Shown here: positions 11,420 to 24,537 of the stretch, piece after piece
Position numbering within the stretch: the first letter of the stretch is position 1
How the letters are laid out: each line of letters opens with the position of its first letter
From: Tenebrio molitor
Lineage: Eukaryota > Arthropoda > Insecta > Coleoptera > Tenebrionidae
Direction of reading: 5' to 3'
Assembly: GCF_963966145.1 (NCBI RefSeq)
Contig: NC_091051.1
Span: 15,190,001-15,254,000 of the forward strand
DNA: 64,000 nucleotides
Position numbers and translations under genes: made by a program
Notes under the pieces: model-generated
Database searches by the model: none
What the model saw: the letters and a program-made list of their open reading frames with translations, nothing else
Told to the model about the DNA's origin: nothing

Positions 11420-13827
11420 GCGAAGGCTTACAAAACAAAACCCTTGCTTAAATCGACACGCCCGATAAGCAAAGCGGATTTTTACCATTTTTTTAGCCGC
11501 TTTGCTGCACGTCCAAGTGGATTTAATACGAGAACATGAAACGCGTCAGACATATAGGAAACAAATAATTGAATAATTTCGAACCACTTCTCCTTCATTC
11601 AAAAAAAGAAAAGACCACAAAAGCAGAGTTAATTATGCTGAAATGAAAATTTCACCCAAGGTAAAAATACCGAAAGGATTTTCCACCTCACAGCACGGAC
11701 CCGTGTTTGTTTTTGTATTTGCTCACACCGTGTACGACGCTCCAAAAATGAATGTCAACAATTTTTGGTGAGCTTGAAATGGGCCAAGAAATTGGTTAAT
11801 CCTGTGGGGGCGTATCCTGAACCAGTTTTTGCGGTTTCGCTAATGGAGTGTGTCTTGTTGGGGCAGTGTATTCCTCAATCGGATGGGTGTTTAATAGGAA
11901 CATATTGCAATTCTCTCGAGATAAGGTCCCTTATTACAACACTTGCTCTCCGGAGACATTAGCCGTTGATAATGCGATAGCAAACGGCGATAGTGGCCGG
12001 AGATAAATAGGACGAGATACGACGGCCCAGATAACATCCCCCAGCGCCACCCCCGTGACAATAGGCGACCGCCTGACATGTTCATTACATACACTCTGAT
12101 GTGTATTAATGTGACTCGAATTGCTTATCTCGTTAATATGACGGACTTTGATGAGTTTTTAAATCACTATTGTTAATAAACACCCAACGGACCGAAAAAA
12201 GTTAACAACATGCGACCCATCCACCCAGCAGATCGAATCAGAAGAAGACGAACCAAATCCGACCTGATGGGGGCAATCGATCGGGAACTGGCTAAATAAC
12301 AAATTCATTTAATTACTTTTAAATTTAGTCTCCAATTAAGGACTGATTGCAGCAACAGAAATTGACACGAAGGGATTTCAAAAATATTTGCAAAATAAGC
12401 GATAAAGTGAAGGGTTGAGGGCTAATTTTTAAAATCGGTGCAGGGGTGATGTCAACGAATAATTCGATGAGGCGCCGCCCCATGAAAACGTGGAAGAAAA
12501 AAATGTACATAATCAAAGCATTTATTGCAAGTATATGGTCTATAAAAGGAAGGCATAAAATATATTTCTAAAGAGAATTATTAAATCAGAAATAAAAAAA
12601 CAGCAATAAAATATATGCATAAAGTGAGAGATAAAAAGTATATTGAAAGGAGTTTTATGACATGTGTTGGAGAAAAGAGTCACATTTCAATAAAAATAAT
12701 TGAAGTAATCAGCAAGCAGAAAAACAGATAAAAGGCGGATCAAGAGAGAATGCAGCGTATTGAAAAGAATGTGGGTAATAAAGAGAGTAAGTTGTGGATG
12801 TTGTACATGAAGTATAAATTTAACGGTGTTATTTGTTGTTTCGGTGAGTCGTTACGGTAATAAAAGTGAAAAATGTAAAAATCCAATTGTTCATTTAATT
12901 TTCGCATAATGGGTGTTTTCATAGTTCGCTGTCGATTTCTTTGAATCGGCAATCCCCAACGGCATTGACGTCAAAAGGGCGACAAAATTTTTTCCCGATT
13001 TGCGATACATACAGGACAGCAAACGATTTGATTGACATCCATTCATTTCCGTCGCGTTCTGTCTTTAAATCGGTTTCCAATTTCGAATTCGTTAAAGTGC
13101 GATTCGTCCCCATTTCACAATGGTCCATTCCGCATTTAAAAATAAGTGCCAAATAATCGGAGGGGGCACCGGCAACTTCTCACAAAAGACCGCGAAAGTC
13201 GACCTTTTCAGAAAACGCCCCAAATTTAAATGTTTCTTGGTCCAGACAAAGGATCCAATAAAAATGGGGAGGACAGAAATTAAAGAAAATCGACAGGTCG
13301 GTAATGAATGGAAGGAATGAGTTCTCATCAGCGGGAAGACGCCGCATGCCGTCCCTGATTGCAGCCTCCGTTACAGTAATTGCATGCTTGGTTCACACGG
13401 AACACCCAACACATTCTGCGCGTCTTTACAGCGGAGTTTAGGGGCGCGGAAACGCTTATACACCAGGCGCGGACGGACACGGGAATTGCCAACACACGTC
13501 CTCGGGCTATTGTCCCACCCTGTACGCTTATTTGTGAATTTCCAGATGGGGTCCGTTGACTCCCTTCAATGGAATTACACATCATTAACTCACTTGCGTC
13601 TTGTAAAAAGTACGCCGAAGAGAACAGATTTACAAGTTTTTGTGCACGTCCGCGGACAAAACGAAACTCTAATTATTGCTTTTTTACGCAACCATCAAAA
13701 AATCAACTGTGAAACTGTTTATTAACTCCACATAAAAAGAAAATTCACAAAACAAATGGATAAGAATTGATTACTCTAATAAAATAAAGTGAACGATAGA
13801 GTTAAATGTAGACAGACAATAGTTATT
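11420..13827. other. Intergenic; GC-richer islands near 11990-12120 and 12900-13600
   Basis: No gene recognised. Several overlapping frames of 60-113 residues on both strands between 12919 and 13725 reflect reduced AT content rather than protein conservation: none has a domain, signal peptide or consistent splice structure. These islands lack TIR or retroelement signatures and may be conserved non-coding DNA (inference). Confidence 0.45.
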
Positions 13828-13950
13828 TATGATGTAAGTGTTAAAAGTGAGATTTTTTTTTGTAAGTGGGGTAGATTGGGAAACGAGCGCAGCGAGTTGA
13901 CCAACCCCACCAACAAAATAAAATCACTTTTAACACGTCCATCATACATC
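13828..13950. repeat. Palindromic element with GAGCGCAGCGAG core
   Basis: Ends TATGATGTAAGTGTTAAAAG and CTTTTAACACGTCCATCATA are inverted copies. The centre holds the short hairpin CGAGCGCAGCGAG. Related GTGTTAAAAGT-type ends recur at 14250-14360 and around 61029-61141. It is non-coding. Confidence 0.75.
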
Positions 13951-14898
13951 TATTTTTTATACAACTGGTTTGCATTGCATTAAAAAACGCAGTCGTATTT
14001 TTGATGTTTATTTTAATTTCTGCGACAAAAATCAGGTAGCTAGTCTTGTATTGACATTTGTTTATTAGAAACGTCAAAAAAGTTTTCATTACGTTTTGTA
14101 AAACACTTTCAATTCCACATTATTGCATTCGTAAACATGGAATGCAATGAAAACGACGTTAACGATGCCGATATCGACGACGGATTTCCCGCAGATATTG
14201 AAAAAAGCGGCAAATAGAGCCACTTTAACATTTTTAAATAAATAAAAAATAACTAGTGTTAAAAGTTTTTTTTTACTAGTGTTAAAAATACTTTTAACAC
14301 GGTAAGTTATAAAGAGCAATTTTTAGTCAAATTAGCTTCCACTAAAAACATCACTTTTAATGTCAGTTGTATAACAAATTATTTTTCAACGTACAAGAAC
14401 ATTATAAACAATTTATTTTTTGTTCGATCTACAAAAAAAATGTGTAAATAGTTATTTGTACAATTAGTTATGAAAGTCATACTTTTTTTCACGAATTTGC
14501 AGATTGATTAATGAGGGCGTAGGCCGAGATGGAATAAAAAAGTGCTTGCTACTTTCAATACGATTTTGCGTGTAAAAAATGCCACTTTCATAACGATAAT
14601 ATAAACTATAAAGCATAACATAAAGCATAATATGCTTACAACTTAAATATATCGAAAAATTAGTATTGGTCATTATGCAACCAGTAATACATACACAAGA
14701 ATAAACTTGGCATATCAAATGCACGTTAGCACGTTGTTTATTAAATTTTTATAGCTTTCAGAATAATATGAGAAAAGCTGACATTTCCACTGTTGACTTC
14801 AATGACTTCATGAGTTAAGTTTCAAAAGTACGACAAATTAAAAACTTCTGCGAAAGCCAATCTAAATACCTATTAGTTTTAAAATTATGACGATTATA

Positions 14899-15490
14899 TA
14901 CAGGGTGTTTTCGAAGTTGAGGGGTTCCTTGTAACACGAGATACTATACATTAGGTATTCTTAAGAATTTTAGCCTAAATCTTCTTAAAAATGTTTGTAT
15001 TAACGGAGATAATTGATTGAATGTTTTTATTGTTTTTCTAAAATTTTGAGTCCGGTCCTGTCTATTTCTCCGCTGTACTAGATTAATAACTGACGTGGCC
15101 CAGGATGGTGTCTTTCTGGAAATCGCTCTGCGTACTCTCTGGACGCCGCAGCTACATTCTGATAACGTGATAACATTGCCCATATATTAGCAACATATCT
15201 GTGAGCTCATTATTTTCGTAATGATAAAGCCATTCCGACTAATTAGATGACAACTCTGACAGTATTTTTGATTAACGTCCATGCTCATTTGATTTTTTTT
15301 GTCAATTCTAATTTCTAACAAATCAGCGCAAATTTGAGCAGGACCGGTTTCAAAAATTTCAAAAAAATTAACTTATTGTATCTTCATTGCCGTACACATT
15401 TTACTAGGGTGACTTTGGCTAAAACTCTTTAGAACAACGCATACTATCACAGGTTAAAAGGAACACCTCAACTTCGAAAACACCCTGTAT
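14899..15490 (-). mobile_element. Non-autonomous TIR element carrying a DUF4817-like HTH remnant, copy A
   Basis: Ends TACAGGGTGTTTTCGAAGTT and AACTTCGAAAACACCCTGTA form about 30-bp TIRs. The minus strand encodes, across a frameshift, the N-terminal pattern of the DUF4817 helix-turn-helix found in insect transposable elements: a NELTDMLLMYGQC-like part, then a SREYAERFPERHHPG-like part. The frameshift coincides with an 8-bp tandem repeat (ttatcacg). Copy B at 26241-26788 lies in the opposite orientation and shares the same lesion. Confidence 0.8.
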
Positions 15491-16269
15491 AATTGAGTCA
15501 GTTGATTCGTTACATTCTAGGTTAGGTTGCCATAAATTTGGTTAGGTTGGAGGCTATGTGGTTTCTGGTGACAAACAAAAGATATCGAAACCATGTCAAA
15601 AATGTAAGGCAACGAATTATTTGCAACATTTGCAAATGGCTCATTTCTCGCTAACTGATAGATGTTTTTTCGTTTCATTATCATTTTTGGTTTCTGACGG
15701 AATATTTAGTTGGACTTGCAAAGAATCTCCCGATTCATAGTAATCAATCTTAGCCTTAGGCATTCAAAATTACTTATGAAAATTCTAGTTATATACAACA
15801 TAAAAGTTCGAATCCTAGGCAGTAATTTCTTGTTGAGCTATTTATAAACACATGAGCGGGTGTGAATTTTAGGACGGAATAAATGATTATTATTATTATT
15901 ATTAAATTAAGTTAAATTGCGGAGGCAAACCTTTTACGCAATTTTTTGTTTAAGCAATTAAAAAGTAAAATTTAATTAATCAGTATTGTCGGATGAACTA
16001 AAGCGGAGGCTGGTATACTCGTATTCAAACTTTAGTCATGATTCCCCTTGTGTTGATCATAACGCTTTTTAAACTGGCTAACATTTTCAGAATTGACAAT
16101 CAAACTTGGAAAAGCGTTCCAATTTCCAAAAGCACGGTTTGTTAAGAAATGTTGCCTGGTAGTTGTTTTAAATGACTCCTTGGCAACTTTAAATTCATGC
16201 CCACGTAATCATCTTCCTTCACTAAATAAACAAAAGTTTTCCAATTCTTCAGGAATAGTATATTTCAAA

Positions 16270-16377
16270 CCAAGGTAAGAAAGTGGTTTCTTGCAGACCG
16301 CAGGCAAAGATTATAAACCGAGTCGTAGACGAGGTTTGTAAGTGCCTAAGGTCTGCAAGGACACTTTCTTAACAAGG
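16270..16377. repeat. Short palindromic insertion in CR1
   Basis: CAAGGTAAGAAAGTGGTTTC on the left matches GACACTTTCTTAACAAGG on the right in inverse, continuing through TTGCAGACC/GGTCTGCAA. The core CGAGTCGTAGACGAG is itself a small hairpin. It interrupts the C-terminal RT reading frame of the CR1 copy. Confidence 0.75.
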
Positions 16378-16396
16378 TTTGAATACAATTTTTTTC

Positions 16397-16803
16397 CCTA
16401 CCGGCACAACTTTGTTGAAAAAAGTCAAAAAAGATGGTTATATTCGTGATTAAAACGAAAATTTTGAGAATTGAATAGTAGGCTGTGTTATTTGTTTAAT
16501 TAACTTGTCATCGCATTTGAAGATTTGAGGTTTGTTCGAAAATTTGATATAAACAGGGTAAAGTAATCTACCTACCTAGCTTATCTGTTTATTTTCCAGA
16601 TTATATGATTGATCTACCAACTTGCTTTATTGAATTGGCTTTCATTTATCAATAACTTATTTCACTTTTGACACTTTTGACATTTGTATTTTGGTACAGT
16701 TTTACCATAAACATTTCATGATTCACTTTCTTACCTTAGCGAGAAAGTTGAATTTTCTCACCTCAAATGAGGTATCCACAGCCTACATTTCTAACCGGTA
16801 GGG
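16397..16803. repeat. TIR element nested in CR1
   Basis: CCCTACCGG at the left border and CCGGTAGGG at the right border are inverted copies, and a second symmetric part near 16725-16765 contains CACTTTCTTACCTTAGCGAG. CR1 RT sequence resumes on each side. It is non-coding. Confidence 0.65.
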
Positions 16804-17028
16804 AGAAAAAAGATTATGCGTTAATCGAAACATTTGAATCAAATCAGCTCTATCGAATCTGTCTTCAAGTTGCGGAATATTTAATATTTGTAAACGTTCT
16901 TCGTATGGCAGGTGTGACAAATCGGGCGACCATCTAGTTACTGCATGTTGCACTCTTTCTAATAAAAGTTGGTCTTTCTTGTAAAGGGGACGCCAGACTG
17001 ATATGGCAAAGTCCATTTGAGGTCGTAT

Positions 17029-18372
17029 ATACAGGTGTCCCAGAGTTGCGAAAAAGCTCCATAACTTGTTTGTTATTAAAGATATCAACTTTTTCTTTTT
17101 TCTAGATGATAGCTACGCTTCTACTGCATATTCGGAAAATATTGCGGTATATATACAGAGTGTCCCAATATTATAAAAACACTAAAGTTATGTTTTTTTA
17201 AATGGAAACTACCCAGTTTGATTTTATTTTTGAACTCTATGCTAAATTATGAATCAAATTTATACAGGTCGTTTTTACTTATCTGCCATCGCGTTTAATC
17301 AGTGGCGCTTTTTTTACCAGAATTTCGAATTGCAGGGGTACCTTCGAAAATTCGTACCTTCCAAATCGTTGCACATAAATTAAAATGATTGACGCTGTTT
17401 GATTTCTGAATGTTTGCTGCATCTGCTGAATGTTTACTCAACAACCTGCTTAGTCGCATATGCCTACTGCGATTTTTTAAATATAACAAACTAAAAATGT
17501 CAAAAACTCATTTTTTTCAAATGCCACCCTGCATTTATTATTTCACTGGTCGAAATCTTTTTTGACAAGCTTTCCAACTGTATAGGGTTTGTATAGCCGA
17601 ATGTGAAAATCTAGGGTGCTATCTTAAAATCACTAAAAATCACTAAAATAATTAAATGTTCAATTGTTAAACACAGTTCTGTTGGTTGATTCATCTTTAT
17701 GGAATGACCATATTGTGTGATTATCTTTTGTTAGGCCTACTAGATTTTTGTATTGTCTTTTTAACGGAAAAATTGCACCAAATTTAGCGACTTTAGGATA
17801 GCACCCTAGATTTTCAGATTCGACTATACAAACCTTATATTGTTCAAAAGCTTGTCAAAAAATCTTTAGACCAGTGCAATAATAAATACGGGGTGTCATT
17901 TGAAAAAAAATGAGTTTTTGACATTTTTATTTCGTTATGTTTAAAAAATCGCAGTAGGCATATGCGACTAAGCAAGTTGTTGAGGAAACACTCAGCAGAT
18001 GCAGCAAACATTCAGAAATCAAACAGCGTCAATCATTTTAAGGTACGAATTTTCGAAGGGACCCCTGCAATTCGAAATTCTGGTAAAAAAAGCGCCACTG
18101 ATTAAAAACGATGGCAGATAAGTAAAAACGACCTGTATAAATTTGATTCATAATTTAGCATAGAGTTCAAAAATAAAATCAAACTGGGTAGTTTCCATTT
18201 AAAAAAACATAACTTTAGTGTTTTTATAATATTGGGACACTCTGTATATATACCGCAATATTTTCCGAATATGCAGTAGAAGCGTAGCTATCATCTAGAA
18301 AAAAGAAAAAGTTGATATCTTTAATAACAAGCAAGTTATGGATCTTTTTCGCAACTCTGGGACAGCCTGTAG
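17029..18372. repeat. 1.34-kb foldback element with about 600-bp arms, nested in CR1
   Basis: The left arm (about 17029-17640, starting TACAGGTGTCCCAGAGTTGC) and right arm (about 17775-18372, ending GCAACTCTGGGACAGCCTGT) are near-perfect reverse complements along their length, with a loop of about 130 bp. It splits the CR1 RT frame between SNLYSTY and IRPQMDF. Short frames appear in both arms (for example a KHSADAANIQKSNSVNHF peptide) because the arms are copies; no function is recognised. One left-arm segment (about 17356-17372) is missing from the right arm. Confidence 0.9.
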
Positions 18373-18810
18373 GTGCTATATAAATTACTCACTAAACTGT
18401 GTGAAGGGGAAGGAAAAATTTTCTTCAAAAGGTATAAGGTGCCAACAGCTTTCCTAGCGGCTTTATTTGCTTGATCTGTCCAAGAAATATCCTGCGTTAC
18501 CGTCACTCCAAGATCAACTTGTGATGTTACAATTGGAAGATCAGTGTTGTCTATTTTATATGTGATCTTTGGATTTTTTTTGCCAAAATGCATCACTGTA
18601 CATTTGTTTGTATTAAGTGGGAGTTTCCAGTTTATGCACCACTCGTGAAGTATATTCACTTTGTGCTGTAGGTCACACTCTTTGTCTGTTGGACAACCAA
18701 ATAATTTAAGATCATCAGCATAATGCTGAATAACCAGTTTGCTATGACAGTAACAAATCAGACGTATAAGCAAGGAATAATATTGGACCTGAATAAAAAA
18801 CGATAAATAC

Positions 18811-19133
18811 AATTTTTTTCACGATCGGGAGTAGAAATCAACTTTTCGGATGTCAACATCGTGACAGAAGTAGAGCATTTTCTCCCTAGGGAGCAAATAT
18901 TTGCAAATACTTGCTCCCTAGGGAGTTTTCATTTTTTTGACAGTTGTGACAAAAATCTAATGGGAGTTTTCATTTTTTTTGACTGTTGTGACAAAAATCT
19001 AATTGTGTTGTCAAGGCAACTACTAATTCCATTAAATTCATCGAAAGATGACAACTCATTTGTCATCATTTTTTTATTCTTAAAATTTGAGATTTTTGTG
19101 CTGTTTCTACTCCCTACCGTGAAAAAAATAGTA
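18811..19133. repeat. TIR element with internal direct repeats
   Basis: TTTTTTTCACGATCGGGAGT at the left end matches ACTCCCTACCGTGAAAAAAA at the right end in inverse. Inside, a roughly 45-bp unit containing GACAGTTGTGACAAAAATCT is tandemly repeated near 18938-19000. It is inserted at the 5' edge of the CR1 remnant. Confidence 0.75.
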
Positions 19134-19260
19134 TATATACTTCTGGAGAGAATGCTCATTTTTCCCTCGGTGCTTTGTAGCCCTCGGGCTTCGCCCTCTG
19201 GCTACAAACTGCACCTTAGGAAAAATCATGCATTTCTCTCCCTCAATATATAATATACTA
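19130..19260. repeat. Palindromic element with GGGCTTCGCCC core
   Basis: GTATATATACTTCTGGAGAG and CTCTCCCTCAATATATAATA are roughly inverted ends. TTGTAGCC/GGCTACAA flanks a core CTCGGGCTTCGCCCTC. It abuts the previous element and is non-coding. Confidence 0.65.
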
Positions 19261-20566
19261 TTTTTTGTTTTAAGTCCTATTAGTTTATTACATGGACTTC
19301 CATAACACCCGGTATATTTACTATTAAGTATAGAAAGACTAGTGTTTCTGATAATATGTCATAATTTTTATAACCTTGTCTGTAAAAAGCCAAATTTACC
19401 GAATGTATATTTCTGATTTTTGACTTTATACAATTGTGATGTTTGTCCCAGGTTTTTATGTCCACCGATAGTACATTCGATTTTTTTTCTCAATAATTTT
19501 CTGTTTTAACCCTTTGAAACGCAGGTTATTTAATGAGGTTATTCAAGAGTACCTTGAAAGTGGCATTTCTGAATCCAAGTTAAGAAAATAAAGAAAGTTG
19601 AAAAAACAAAATAAAATCACTTTACCATAAAATTCCTCATCCTGTGAAAATTATTTGATAAATAATTAAAAAAAAAAATAATTAATTCATTGTTGTTCGG
19701 TCCTGATTTATAAACGAACGTTTCAACAGAACAATAGCTATTTATGCACCAAGGGCGTTACAACGATGATTACGCGTAATCATTCGGTGACACCGTGGTG
19801 CATACAAAATTTTATTTTTCAGTTCGTGTTTTAAAAAAAAAAGACAAAGAATAGGCATCTTTTTGTACGCTTTACCTAGATAAATATAACGGAAAGTTTG
19901 CTACCTTTTAAATCGAAAAATAAATATGAAAAAGAGTACGAAACCTTTAGGATATGGCAGTCAAAATATGAAATTGCGACTGTACTATTGGCGTACTTTC
20001 CAGAACTGGTAAGTTTCACAGTAAAATTATTCTCTAATTTTGTGATTAGTCTGGAAAATACACTCATACTTTTGAAATCAACTTTTTTGAGAGCGTAATG
20101 AATTCATTATGCCCTCTTATTACGCCCCGGTTGTTATGAACATGTTTACGTATTTCGAATCCTAGGAGTTATCATTCAATTATATACTAAAGTGAAAAAT
20201 AAATTATGTTTAAATACTCTTACTATTGCGGACACGGAATCTTGGACGATGAACGTAAGGAATATTTTCTAATAGTCCACCAATCCAGTCAAACACATGT
20301 TTAGAACGATGTCTCATTACTTTAAATACCGTGTGATCAACAATTATTTAGATCAAAGAATGTTTTGAAATTTTGTACGTATTTCCACAGACGCTCTGGA
20401 ATGCATGGAAGTATTTTTGATTGCATATAGCTGTTTTAATTTAAATTTGGTATTTTTTGCCGAAACACGGCCGTTATTGAAAATACCATTACAATCCAAT
20501 GAAGAATCTTTTATGTTCTGAAGTAAAAACCATTTTTGTTTGTTTGACGTTTATTAACTGAGTTAA

Positions 20567-20901
20567 AGTCCAATTTTTACCCTTTTGAGGTGACGTCACG
20601 ATTTCCTTCCTTGCTTTCTCTTTATTGAAACGACAGAAACAGAAAAAAAACAAAAAAAAGGCACGTTTATTTATTGATGGTCACTTTGAGGTTATTTTAT
20701 GCTCCTGTCAATTTGACAATTTTTAATTTCTTTCACTTATTACATTGATTACAAACATAATCTTTCGAAGCAATTGTCAACAAATTTGACATATTTATAG
20801 TTATTTATTTATGATCAATTCAAATTTTTTTCTGATCCTAGCTCAAACATACGTAAAGTTACTAGATAATGACGTCATCGCAAAAGGGTAAAAATTGGAC
20901 T
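20567..20901. repeat. TIR element, AGTCCAATTTTTACCCTTTT ends
   Basis: AGTCCAATTTTTACCCTTTT on the left is matched in inverse by AAAAGGGTAAAAATTGGACT on the right, a perfect TIR of about 21 bp, with TGACGTCA-like sequence just inside both ends. It is non-coding. Confidence 0.8.
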
Positions 20902-23900
20902 ATAGCAAAGATACGAAAAATCTGACACTGTCAAAGTCATAGCCGCCCATTAACTAAGTAATTGTTGATTGCATCGTGTAACTAATGCAATAATTAGTTC
21001 TCAGAAAAAAACTGTGATGAGTAATAATAAAAATAAATATGACTTTGTTAATTGTCAAAGAGTTTATTTTCCCTGTGAACTTGACTGTTAGATAATTTCA
21101 ATTTACAAATAAAAAATATATCAAAAGATAGCGGTCATTATAAACAGTATTGTTTTCTAAATTCAGTGAAATAGATAACATAACTAACAAATATTAGTTA
21201 ATAATCTAAATCATCATTTACTTTACTGAAACAACTCGTTGACCAACAACTAAAAAACTATTTACTAACTTCATTGGCAATAAAATATGTATATGAAATT
21301 TGGTTTGTTTGTTTTAATAGGCGACAAGATTCTAATAATGATAAAATGTCTCTATAAAAAGAGTCCCAGGAAATGCTTAAATCTGTGAACGAAATGTTAG
21401 GTGAATATTCATATCAAGTGGTTAAGAACTAATCCAGAGACTTTAAACTTGGCAGAGAAGCTTGTGAACAAGCACCAGGCGCCAAACCACAGACATGTTG
21501 TGACACAAGAAAACCATGACATAATTCTCTACAACAGATAAGTCACAATGAAATTTGTAGCAGAGAATGAAATGTGGTTTTACCTTAGTTAGTGTAAACA
21601 GCATTTACACAATAAATTGGACTAAAAAAGATGTTCGATGAGTGTCGACAATGTTGAGCGTTTCCAGACTCAAAATCAAAATGTAGAGGGAATTCCCAAA
21701 AAATGTTGTGCAGCCACCTCAGCAAGAAAAATTATGATATGGTTTAGTGTTTTCGGATTCTGAAGGAGTATTTTTGCGGCGTAGAGAGAGTACATACATT
21801 GTACTAAATTAACTTTTAATGTTCACGGAAAAATGAAAAAATTGACAGGAAGTCTTTTGTTCCATCGATATTGAAATAGATCATTCAAAGAGCGCCTTCA
21901 TGATACTCACTTCTTGGGCCACAAATTTTTCTAGTCTTTCAGATTAACGAAGATTGATTTTTTTTAAGAAAACAAAAATACAACGATTCTTATACAGAGA
22001 AAAAAAAAACAACAATATCAAACAAAAAATATACCGACTAAACATTTTTTTTATGGAAAAATACCTACCCTGTAGTTTATTAAATCAATTAAATTCATTC
22101 AATTAATTTCAATAAACATATCCTACTACGCTTATTACCGTCTATAAAACTTAAATACTGGAAAAATAAGGCAAGGTCTCGTGTTCTGTAGAGCAAGGAG
22201 TGATTTATGTCTCTTAGCATTCTGATCGAATGTTTTTGATTGACTTTTTGCGGCGTGGGCACAGTGTAACAGGGAATTATTGTGCTAAATGAACTTTTAA
22301 AGCACACGGTGTAATTTTTCTCAAAAGAAACAGATAAAAATCTTGGTGCTGTTGATGTATTAATACATCAACTTATTTACATTACACATATTTCAATTAC
22401 AGTTACAGATTCTCAAATAAGAAAAAAGAACAAAATCTCTGGAATGGTGTAGGTAATATGTAGATAAATTGTCTCGATATTTATTTCTTCAGATTTAGAC
22501 GTTTGGATAATTTAGGCGTACGTGAACTAATTTGGGTTAATTCGTGTCGAAGAAGATGGACGTGTCGACGTGTGACGATGGTCACGATGGAGGGTGGCCG
22601 AAGTCGATCGGACGATACGGTTCTTAAATGGAGTGAAATATTATGAGTGGTACAAAGGCAGAAGGGCCGTTGTGCACAGTGAGTTTTTGTGTCAGATCCA
22701 CCGAATCAGAAAACTCGATTGGCTAATGTTTACACAATCGAACTATCGAGGAGTCGTCGAGCCCACCACCACTGTACTATCCCTGTGACCGTTCACCGTG
22801 AATAATTTTTAATTTCTATTTGCGAAAATAATAACAGCCGTTTGAGGTATGTTAAGAATTTATATTCGGGCAGCGTTTGCCCCGTGTTATTGTACATTTT
22901 CATGATCGTTCTTCCAGAATGTGACTTCGACTTCCGAACACGCGGAACTCGAGGATTTCTCCGGCGCGCACCAAAAACTTTTATCTGTAGACATATCGAC
23001 CAGGGATGAAAGGCCGACGCGGATTGTCTTATGATCCGTTCCGTCCCCTTTTGCCGACTTAATAACGTCACTAATCAGCCCATCGATTTCACCCCGCACC
23101 TACATATCGAACTGATTAGAGCCGAGCCATTGCTAATGTGGTGTTTGTGCTCACCTCCACTCGTGCAACCGATGCTTAATCGATTGCGGTACACTCGAAT
23201 TAACCCCAAAAACCGACGCGTTTCGGCCCTATCTGACCGATTTTAATTCCGCACGTACGCCCCCCATTTCTAAATCAAAACGGCATAAAAGGAAAGTTTG
23301 TGGATCCTGCTTAAAATTCATGTAAAATCGCCCAAATTTACGACGTAACTTTATAGGAATAGCCACAAAATATTACCTTAGGAGCTCTGATATTAAACGT
23401 GACTTTACTTTAGAATTGGCGTACGGCCAGCCGGTCCAACTTTATATACCGAAGAGACGGACTTAAATGGAAAATAAGGGCGAGATACCGAATATTTACG
23501 GAGATATATGAACCCATAAAATATCTCGCCGTTATGAAAAACTTTATTACGATATTTATAACACGTCGACGTATGTCCCCACGAAACCTCCCTCACTTTA
23601 TAATTATCTACATGAATCCGAAAATGATCGAGAATATCGTATCATGCGAATGGATCGAGTAACAAAAAATCTTACTGATATTTGCATAAAATTATGAGAA
23701 CTTTATAAAACATCAGGAAAATAAAAGTTGCTGGAATTGTTATTAATGGTATAGATTAGGATGAGAATGTTAAGAAACTATTGTTAGATTGTTGAAAAAG
23801 TAAAGTAAACAAAATATTATTTGCTACGTTTTTCCTTTCTTATTAACGTTTCAAATCCTTGTTTCTTTGGTTAAATTTCTGGAAATCAAAGCGTCTAAAC

Positions 23901-24047
23901 CGAGTACTTTAACGAAATATTTCAACAGTTCGAGTGGGAGATAAGAAGTCAGTCAAACTGAGAAATAACCAAAAATAGTAAGAAAAAGGAAAAAGGAAGA
24001 AAAAGGGAATTCATTAGTGAAATTTACACTTGTGAAGATAAGAGAGT
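20902..24047. other. Intergenic; GC-richer island about 22540-23270
   Basis: No gene recognised. 21300-21950 reads like a heavily decayed element but no frame can be followed with confidence. The part near 22540-23270 is GC-richer, with several short frames on both strands and no domains or splice logic; it is a candidate non-coding regulatory block. The rest is AT-rich simple sequence. Confidence 0.45.
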
Positions 24048-24537
24048 ACAGGGTACTTCACGAGTGATGATGAGCTCGACGGATTTGAAAATGCAACCCA
24101 CAATACATTTCCAATGTTAACGTGGATTTTGTTTTTTAATTTAAAAAACATAAAACATAGTTAGCTGACAGTTTCGTAAATTTTGACATAAACGGCATTC
24201 GCTTGGTTAAATGAAATTGTGAAAAAACCGGAGTTTTCGGGGAACTGTTCATTGTCTGTATAAACGGGCAACGGCAGAACCAGTTTTATTACACTCGCCA
24301 TAAATCAGGATCATCTCTGTTTTTTCATCGTTCGAATACATTTTAATCGTCGTATTTTGACGTTTTCGTAAATGTCAGTGACAAATAAAATTATTGGAAG
24401 CAAAGCCATCATGGATTCATAATTTCATTTTAAAACAATACCATACCTATTTATAATAGCGACGTTAACTTTGGAAATGTATTGTGGGTTGCATTTTCAA
24501 TTCCGCTGGGCTCATTATCACTCGTGAAATACCCTGC
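24048..24537. repeat. TIR element with about 70-bp TIRs, ACAGGGTACTTCACGAGTGA ends
   Basis: ACAGGGTACTTCACGAGTGA at the left and TCACTCGTGAAATACCCTGC at the right are inverted copies. The symmetry extends through TTTGAAAATGCAACCCACAA and its complement. It is non-coding inside. Confidence 0.85.

Larger units (their letters stand above)
15886..18812 (-). mobile_element. CR1-like retrotransposon (-) broken by three nested insertions
   Basis: Minus-strand reverse-transcriptase pieces appear in order. At 18372-18812 there is HYADDLKLFG (catalytic YADD) followed by LPLNTNKCTVMHFGKKNP and a thumb-region WTDQANKAARKAVGTLYLLK. At 16783-17040 there is YIRPQMDFAISVW, LLERVQHAVTRWSPDLSHLP and FDRADLIQMFRLTHN. 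At 15990-16270 there is LRGHEFKVAKESFKTTTRQH and FGNWNAFPSLIVNS. The (AAT)n tract at 15886-15903 is its 3' tail. Insertions at 17029-18372, 16397-16803 and 16270-16377 explain the gaps. Upstream of about 18812 the RT is lost. It is inactive. Confidence 0.85.

Noticed and set aside
21300..21950. Possible decayed transposase
   Set aside because: Some segments look like transposase (SARKIMIW-like), but no frame can be followed for more than about 30 residues and no TIR pair was found.
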